In this document: piece by piece, positions 59,860 to 64,000 of the stretch
How positions within the stretch are numbered: position 1 is the stretch's first letter
How the letters are laid out: each line of letters starts with the position of its first letter
Source of the DNA: CAIYTF01 sp963664845
Lineage (GTDB): Bacteria > Bacteroidota > Ignavibacteria > Ignavibacteriales > Ignavibacteriaceae
Length of the DNA stretch: 64,000 nucleotides
Direction of reading: 5' to 3'
Assembly: GCA_963664845.1 (NCBI GenBank)
Contig: OY761615.1
Span: 806,001-870,000 of the forward strand
Notes under the pieces: model-generated
What the model was told of the DNA's origin: nothing
The model's database searches: none
The model's input: only the letters and a program-made list of their open reading frames with translations
Program-made: the position numbers and the translations under genes

Positions 59860-62286
59860 ATGAAATACCTGTTCATTCTTGCTCTGCTGATGTTAACCTC
59901 TGTCGCATACAGCCAATCAGGGCTTGCAGCACCAATATTCGAAAAAGGATTAGTCCGCGGAACGATTGTCGATTCTGCCGATGGAACTCCTTTGCAATTT
60001 GCCACCATTACCATGCATCGCCAGGCAGATAAGGCTTTCACCGGCGGGGCTTCAACAGGCACCAACGGTGAATTTATTCTTACCAAAATCACTGAGGGAA
60101 AGTACTTTCTCAAAGTCACCTATGTCGGTTATGAAACAAAATATGTTTCAAACCTGGATATCAGTTCAGCCAAAAGTGAATACACTATTGGCGCAGTGAG
60201 AATGACAAAGAATGCGCTCCAACTGAAGGCGGCGGAGGTTGTGGGAGAACGAATGAGCGAAGAACTGCATCTCGATAAAAAAGTCATAAACGTCAGTCAG
60301 AACAGCAACGCGGCAGGCGGAACGGCGCTTGACGTCCTGCAGGATCAGCCGTCGATACGCGTTGATCCTGATGGGACCGTCTATTTACGAGGCAGTTCCA
60401 ACTTCACCATCCTTATCAATGGGAAACCAAGCGTGTTGCAGGGCTCCGATGCCCTTAAACAAATCTCTGCCAGTACCATTGAGAACATCGAGATCATGAC
60501 TAACCCTTCCGCGAAATATGACGCTGAAGGATCGGCTGGAATAGTCAACATAAATCTCAAGAAACAAAGCGAATACACGTTCAGCGGGATCGCAAATATG
60601 AATGCCGGGACAAAGGATAAATACAACGCCGATGCGTCCTTCAGTTCCAACAAAAACGGCATGAATTTTACCGGTGGATTCGACTATCGCGATAACATGT
60701 ACCTGAATGATCAGCGAATTGACGGAAATTCATTATATTCTTCAGGCTCTACCAACAATCTGACGAATCTGAACATCCGTGACAAGAGAAAACAGTACAC
60801 CATCCGAGCTGGAATGGATTATATCGCAAATGAAAGTAACACACTTTCGCTGTCGCTCAGCACCGGCAAGATAGGAATTGACAGAACAATGACCACCCAT
60901 GTTGACAACACCAGTCCGATGGAAACAAAATATGCCGAGAGCCGCAGCGTTCTTGATATACCGATCAAGTTTTTTAACTCTACCATGAATTATGTTCACA
61001 AGATCACGCCAAAAGATGACGAATTATCTGTCGAGGCTACTTTTTCCAGGGTTACCATCCCAAATGACCTTACCACCAATGAGTTTGTCACAGACCCGAC
61101 TCATTCCATAAGAATTGGACAGCCCAAAATTACCGTATTCAGCAATGACGCTGCCAGAAACGAAGGACGGGCGAAGATCAACTACAGCCACAAATTTAAC
61201 CCGCAAAGCACGCTGGAATTGGGAGCGCAATCAAATTTCAACTACAGAAATTTCAATGTGGTGAACAAAATTTATGACTGGACTTCCTCAGACTATACAA
61301 CTGATCCTGGACTGACCAACGATTTCAAATTCAGAAATAATGTTCATGCCGGCTTTGTCACATACTCCAATGAATATCAGGGCTTCAGTTTTCTGGCCGG
61401 AGTGCGGGGTGAATATATGGACAGGCTGTTGCAACAGCAAACCATTGGAGGTGATTATGGCTATACCAAGTTGGATTTCTTCCCCTCGTTCAGCGTGTCC
61501 AAAAAGATCGACGATCATCAGTTGCAGCTCAGTTACAGCCGCAGAGTCAACCGGCCAAACGAAAACCTGTTAAACCCGTTTCCCTTTTATAAGGATACCT
61601 ACCTGAGCAGCTCCGGCAATCCCCGCCTACTGCCGGAATATATCAATTCATTTGAATTGAATTATCAGAAAACATTTGGTACAGTGTTCGTCTCGGCACA
61701 AACTTATTACAGGAACTCCACGAACGGCATGCTCCAGACATTTACTACCGACTCAACAGGTAAGATGGCAACTACGTTTGGCAATTTTGCCACAACAAAT
61801 ACCTATGGCTCCGAGCTATCTGGCAGTTTCACTATTGCGCAGATCATACGGCTTGATCCTTCAGTTAATCTCTTTGGCACAGACCTCGCCGGCGATCTTG
61901 ACGGGCAAAGCATAAGCAAGAAGGCTTTTAACTGGACGGCACGATTGAATACGACCGTAACGTTCTCCAAGGACACCAGGCTTCAGGTGAGCGGAAACTA
62001 TTTTGGGAAAAGTATGGATGCACAGTCTGAGGTGGAACCGTTTTTCATGCTCACAGCATCGCTGAAACAGGACTTCTTTGAAAAGGCGCTTTCGCTTACG
62101 CTTCAGGCACGAAATATTTTAACAACATCGGATATTAACCTTACCAGCACAGGACCAAATTACAACAGCACTATTCATGTTCGGAACGAAGTACCGGTGG
62201 TAAGCCTGATAATGAGTTACAACTTCAACAATTTCAAGAGAAGTGCAAGACCCAACGACAACATTGATGTGCAGCCAGGGTTATAG
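59860..62286 (+). CDS. TonB-dependent-receptor-like outer-membrane protein
   Basis: The 808-residue protein has a signal peptide (FILALLMLTSVAYSQ), a carboxypeptidase-regulatory-like beta-sandwich at about 30-115 (VRGTIVDSADGTPLQFATIT, YFLKVTYVGYETKYVS), a plug domain at about 125-230 (ALDVLQDQPSIRVDPDGTVY, ILINGKPSVLQG, IEIMTNPSAKYDAEGSAGIV) and a long beta-barrel of the OMP_b-brl_3 type. This group is typical of Bacteroidota; the ligand is unknown and no SusD-type partner is present. A terminator follows. Confidence 0.92.
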   Translation: MKYLFILALLMLTSVAYSQSGLAAPIFEKGLVRGTIVDSADGTPLQFATITMHRQADKAFTGGASTGTNGEFILTKITEGKYFLKVTYVGYETKYVSNLDISSAKSEYTIGAVRMTKNALQLKAAEVVGERMSEELHLDKKVINVSQNSNAAGGTALDVLQDQPSIRVDPDGTVYLRGSSNFTILINGKPSVLQGSDALKQISASTIENIEIMTNPSAKYDAEGSAGIVNINLKKQSEYTFSGIANMNAGTKDKYNADASFSSNKNGMNFTGGFDYRDNMYLNDQRIDGNSLYSSGSTNNLTNLNIRDKRKQYTIRAGMDYIANESNTLSLSLSTGKIGIDRTMTTHVDNTSPMETKYAESRSVLDIPIKFFNSTMNYVHKITPKDDELSVEATFSRVTIPNDLTTNEFVTDPTHSIRIGQPKITVFSNDAARNEGRAKINYSHKFNPQSTLELGAQSNFNYRNFNVVNKIYDWTSSDYTTDPGLTNDFKFRNNVHAGFVTYSNEYQGFSFLAGVRGEYMDRLLQQQTIGGDYGYTKLDFFPSFSVSKKIDDHQLQLSYSRRVNRPNENLLNPFPFYKDTYLSSSGNPRLLPEYINSFELNYQKTFGTVFVSAQTYYRNSTNGMLQTFTTDSTGKMATTFGNFATTNTYGSELSGSFTIAQIIRLDPSVNLFGTDLAGDLDGQSISKKAFNWTARLNTTVTFSKDTRLQVSGNYFGKSMDAQSEVEPFFMLTASLKQDFFEKALSLTLQARNILTTSDINLTSTGPNYNSTIHVRNEVPVVSLIMSYNFNNFKRSARPNDNIDVQPGL

Positions 62287-62360
62287 AAGGTTGGAACAGC
62301 AACAGATGTGGGAGGATTTTCCAATGGTACTGACGGCCAGCAAATGATTTACCAATACAA

Positions 62361-62391
62361 ACAAGGGCGTTCCAAAAAAGAACGCCCTTGT
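62361..62391 (+). terminator. Intrinsic terminator after the TonB-type receptor gene
   Basis: ACAAGGGCGTTC and GAACGCCCTTGT form a perfect 12-bp stem with a seven-base loop, followed by TTATTTAAT. It lies about 75 bases past the stop codon. Confidence 0.9.
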
Positions 62392-62470
62392 TTATTTAAT
62401 ACACAAAACAGTAGTGCAGAATATTCTAAAACAGTCTTGCCAAACCCATGCGATTTTTAGATAACTTACT

Positions 62471-62655
62471 TATGTTACGCAAAAATAGAGATTGAATAGC
62501 CATGGCTTTCAAATCGTGGGATAAATGGACCCTCTAAATGCTGGCTTTAGCCACTAATAGAGGTAAGATTTGTGGCTAAAGCCAATTTCTGCGGTTGCGA
62601 ATGATCCACGAGCTGAAGCTCGTGGCAAGTCAATTGGAATCATTGTGTAATATTA
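62471..62655. mobile_element. MITE-like element, family 2, copy 2
   Basis: About 185 bases with ends TATGTTACGCAA and TTGTGTAATATTA. The body shares long runs with the copy at 47739-47920 and includes two palindromes: TTTAGCCAC/GTGGCTAAA and CCACGAGCT-GA-AGCTCGTGG. The second palindrome is intact here but decayed in the other copy. No coding capacity. Confidence 0.65.
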
Positions 62656-62665
62656 TAGTAACTTA

Positions 62666-63052
62666 TCACAAACCGGCCAAAACTCTGTTCAGCCTGCTGG
62701 AAACTTCCTGAGCAACTTCCATTAAATTTTCATTCTTCACGGTTTGCATGGATTCCATGGGGTTGATTACAGAGACCTGCACTTCACCGTCTTCTTTTTC
62801 CTGAACCACAACGTTACAAGGCAGCATAACACCCATATTTTCTTCCATTTGCAAAGCCTTATACGCAAACGTTGGATTGCAGGCTCCCAGTATCCTGTAT
62901 TTCCTGAAATCCACATCAAGTTTTTTCCTGAGGGTTTCTTTCACATCGATCTCGGTTAATACACCGAAGCCTTCTTTCTTAAGTTCTTCTGCCACCCGGA
63001 CAAGGGTCTCTTCAAATGACGAGACAACAATTTTGGAGTTATTATAGCTCAT
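62666..63052 (-). CDS. DUF302 domain protein
   Basis: The 128-residue protein matches DUF302: SFEETLVRVAEELKKEGFGV, DVKETLRKKLDVDFRKYRIL, GACNPTFAYKALQMEENMGV and MLPCNVVVQEKEDGEVQVSV. These small proteins are often found with metal or sulfur metabolism genes; their role is unknown. It lies 46 bases after the Ppx/GppA gene in the same direction. Confidence 0.92.
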   Translation of the reverse strand: MSYNNSKIVVSSFEETLVRVAEELKKEGFGVLTEIDVKETLRKKLDVDFRKYRILGACNPTFAYKALQMEENMGVMLPCNVVVQEKEDGEVQVSVINPMESMQTVKNENLMEVAQEVSSRLNRVLAGL

Positions 63053-63098
63053 GGTTCTTCCTTTTTAACCAGTTTGATGTAGTAACAGCTGAAAGGAT

Positions 63099-64000
63099 TC
63101 AGGAGTTCTCATGTTCCAAAATATCAAAAATAATTCCTTCCCGCAGGCCATAGTCCGAGAACAGAATTTCCTTCACGTTCAGTGCTTTCATAGTCTGGAT
63201 CAGGATCACCAGTCCCGGTAAAAGAATATCTGCTTTGGTATGTTCCAGATCGAAGTGCTCGGCTATACCGTGGATAGTGTGACATTCAAGGGCTTCTTCC
63301 AAAAGCTTTTCCAAATCGTTGCGTTTTGCTTTAACCAGTTCCAGGAAGAACGATGGTTTTTTCAACATAGTTGCAAGTTCAATTGCCATTTTAATGCCGC
63401 CGGATGATCCTGCGCAAATCTCAGTACCGTCGGAGGCATTCTTTTGGACAGCCGCACCCTTCAAAGTTGCAGATACATAGTCCTTAGTGAACGTAACCGC
63501 CTGGACAAGATCTTTTTTCTGTGTGAAGAACAGTTCTTTCAGCCTTACAGTACCAAGTTTCAGACTTATTTTAGAACTCAGTATACCTTCTTTGCCCCGT
63601 ATGATTTCTGTGCTCCCTCCGCCAATATCCAGCGCAATGATGGGTGCGGGGATATTCTTGAGCTTTCTTGAAATAGCCTTAAACACAAACTCAGCCTCCT
63701 CTTCTCCGGATATAAGCCTGATATCAATACCGGTGCCCTCCTTCACTTTCTCAATAAACTCATCCCGGTTCTCAGCTTCGCGTACCGCGCTTGTTGCCGT
63801 TATTATTACCGGTATAGCAAATGCACTGGCCGCATTCTGGCATTTTTTAATGACTGCTACCGCTGCATTGAATTTATCGGCAGGTATCACGTTTCTGCTT
63901 CGGGCATGATAATTACCAAGGCGGAGAATGGTACGGTTCCTGAAAATAACCCGTAGCCGCTCTTCCACATCAATTTCAGCAATGATAAAATGAAACGTGT
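63099..64000 (-). CDS. Ppx/GppA family phosphatase (partial, N-terminus outside window)
   Basis: The frame continues past the right edge. Visible residues include FHFIIAEIDVEERLRVIFRN upstream of a GTG that could be mistaken for the start, then VIITATSAVREAENRDEFIE, IRLISGEEEAEFVFKA and the second phosphate loop LDIGGGSTEII, all hallmarks of the exopolyphosphatase / pppGpp phosphohydrolase fold. At roughly 300 residues it is the short single-domain type. Together with the PPK2 gene at 26.7 kb it may take part in polyphosphate turnover. Confidence 0.93.
   Translation of the reverse strand, partial: TFHFIIAEIDVEERLRVIFRNRTILRLGNYHARSRNVIPADKFNAAVAVIKKCQNAASAFAIPVIITATSAVREAENRDEFIEKVKEGTGIDIRLISGEEEAEFVFKAISRKLKNIPAPIIALDIGGGSTEIIRGKEGILSSKISLKLGTVRLKELFFTQKKDLVQAVTFTKDYVSATLKGAAVQKNASDGTEICAGSSGGIKMAIELATMLKKPSFFLELVKAKRNDLEKLLEEALECHTIHGIAEHFDLEHTKADILLPGLVILIQTMKALNVKEILFSDYGLREGIIFDILEHENS

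Larger units (their letters stand above)
62287..62665. other. Intergenic region with terminator and family 2 repeat
   Basis: Holds the terminator at 62361-62391 and the family 2 MITE-like element at 62471-62655. No gene is supported. Confidence 0.5.

Noticed and set aside
1..64000. tRNA or rRNA genes
   Set aside because: I looked for T-loop-like GGTTCGAATCC and typical acceptor pairs as well as conserved rRNA segments and found none; a covariance search would be more sensitive.

Overview
The window looks like a chromosomal segment of a bacterium from the Bacteroidota/Ignavibacteria part of the FCB group. The evidence is a secreted protein with a type IX secretion (T9SS) C-terminal sorting domain of the NYPNPFNP type, a PorX-type T9SS response regulator fused to an alkaline-phosphatase-like domain, a propeller sensor kinase with Y_Y_Y domain, DUF2723 membrane proteins, a TonB receptor with a carboxypeptidase-regulatory-like N-terminus, and purine-rich but often weak ribosome binding sites. 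No rRNA, tRNA or CRISPR array was seen.

Layout. 1-5.2 kb (minus): mreB-mreC-mreD, preceded by a TPR protein and pyrG. 5.4-13.8 kb (plus): htpG, a T9SS cargo protein, a porin and a large sensor kinase. 13.9-19.0 kb (minus): a six-gene packed run porX-tsaE-tsaB-DUF1573-accD-panC, in which panC appears to lack an AUG start. 19.1-22.6 kb: an aldolase-like protein and an RloA/RloB ATPase-TOPRIM-like pair (possible defence module). 23.0-25.9 kb (minus): metY and metX behind a SAM-clan riboswitch-like leader with a terminator hairpin. 26-34.9 kb: VOC protein, PPK2, YajQ, a DUF2723 glycosyltransferase-like protein, an ECF sigma factor with a likely anti-sigma partner, and a soluble paralogue of the DUF2723 C-terminal domain.

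35.1-41.7 kb (minus) is the most unusual region: an AT-rich array of 5'-truncated Rhs cores, metalloprotease-like toxin tips (three JAMM/JAB-type, one HExxH-type) and a cognate-looking gene after each (three secreted leucine-rich-repeat proteins, one lipoprotein). Two sections are duplicated without indels (394 bp and 667 bp). It reads as a polymorphic-toxin cassette array with no full-length Rhs gene in view.

41.9-64 kb: PHP phosphoesterase, TPR membrane protein, FmdB zinc ribbon, lipoprotein, copper P-type ATPase with its HMA chaperone, an S9 peptidase, a TetR-TolC-HlyD-ABC-2 permease efflux operon without an ATPase gene, outer-membrane proteins, a divergent standalone TrpF, a TonB-type receptor, DUF302 and a partial Ppx/GppA phosphatase.

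Most larger gaps between genes in the second half of the window contain short dispersed elements. One MITE-like family ends in GTGTCAACTTAAC and often carries a CCCTC...CTCTCC hairpin and a GATTCCCGCTTTCGCG hairpin. A second family of about 180 bp occurs twice (47.7 and 62.5 kb).
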